The translations under genes and the position numbers were made by a program. A stretch of DNA of 64,000 nt from Membranipora membranacea (lineage: Eukaryota; Bryozoa; Gymnolaemata; Cheilostomatida; Membraniporidae): contig OU612073.1 of assembly GCA_914767715.1 (NCBI GenBank), positions 7,070,001 through 7,134,000 of the forward strand. Direction: 5' to 3'. The notes under the pieces were generated by a model, which made no database searches, was not told the DNA's origin, and saw only the letters and a list, made by a program, of their open reading frames with translations. This document shows positions 63,691-64,000 of this stretch, piece after piece. How positions within the stretch are numbered: position 1 is the first letter of the stretch; each line of letters starts with the position of its first letter.

Positions 63691-64000
63691 GGACCAAATA
63701 TTCTAATTTTATTGCAGTTCTCATACATTGATTGAGATCATTCAGATCTGTAGCAGGCTTCATTTTCCTTACAATAACACAACTACATGACACGGAACAA
63801 CCTTAAACCTAGCATGGTTCGATTTTAGAAAACGTTCACCAAACTACCTCGATGCTAGTCACTTATATGAATTGATCCTATAGCTCTTGTAACATTCCAG
63901 TGTTGTTATTCAAACGGCTACCATGCATCGTTCGGTTCTAGCAAGCGTTCATCAAAACTTGCCAGTCGTTTTTGTGATTTGATCCCGTATCTCTTGTAAC

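Overview
The window is eukaryotic, AT-rich genomic DNA with small to medium GT-AG introns. The best guess is a non-bilaterian marine invertebrate, probably a demosponge. This rests on a caspase-like protein with degenerate ankyrin repeats (a combination I associate with sponge genomes), a rootletin gene, and dense MITE-like repeats. The organism call is inference.

Region 1 (1-36360) is an array of four related units. Each unit has a multi-exon type I membrane receptor: signal exon, two ectodomain exons with a CUB-like half, one sushi/CCP exon, one TM exon, a juxtamembrane exon and a cytoplasmic-tail exon with a YxxI-x8-YxxI (ITAM-like) motif. Inside the intron before the tail exon, on the opposite strand, sits a complete two-exon gene for a small secreted 8-cysteine protein of about 121-125 residues. 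Receptor strands are A minus, B plus, C plus, D minus. All four nested genes have open frames, a signal peptide and a conserved promoter block. All four receptor copies carry at least one disabling change: A a homopolymer insertion, a shifted donor and a stop at the first ITAM tyrosine; B a 4-bp deletion; C a 10-bp deletion and a replaced tail; D several indels. The receptors may be decaying or diversifying alleles, or partly sequence error, while the secreted genes are kept. Receptor and nested gene both group as A/B versus C/D, so they duplicate as a unit. Flanks are shared repeats in both orientations, with foldback and hAT-like insertions.

Region 2 (36360-41500) holds repeats and a strong hairpin, but no gene that I can support. 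Region 3 (41528-44094) is the ankyrin plus caspase-like gene on the plus strand; the join between its two halves is not resolved. Region 4 (44100-46910) is intergenic.

Region 5 (46911-63615 and beyond) is the 5' part of a rootletin (CROCC) gene on the plus strand. Seven phase-0 coding exons are visible, including a tandemly duplicated VLQYKKKCG exon and two candidate alternative start exons. Its large introns hold MITEs, including a hAT-like copy with a perfect 8-bp target duplication. The gene runs off the right edge.
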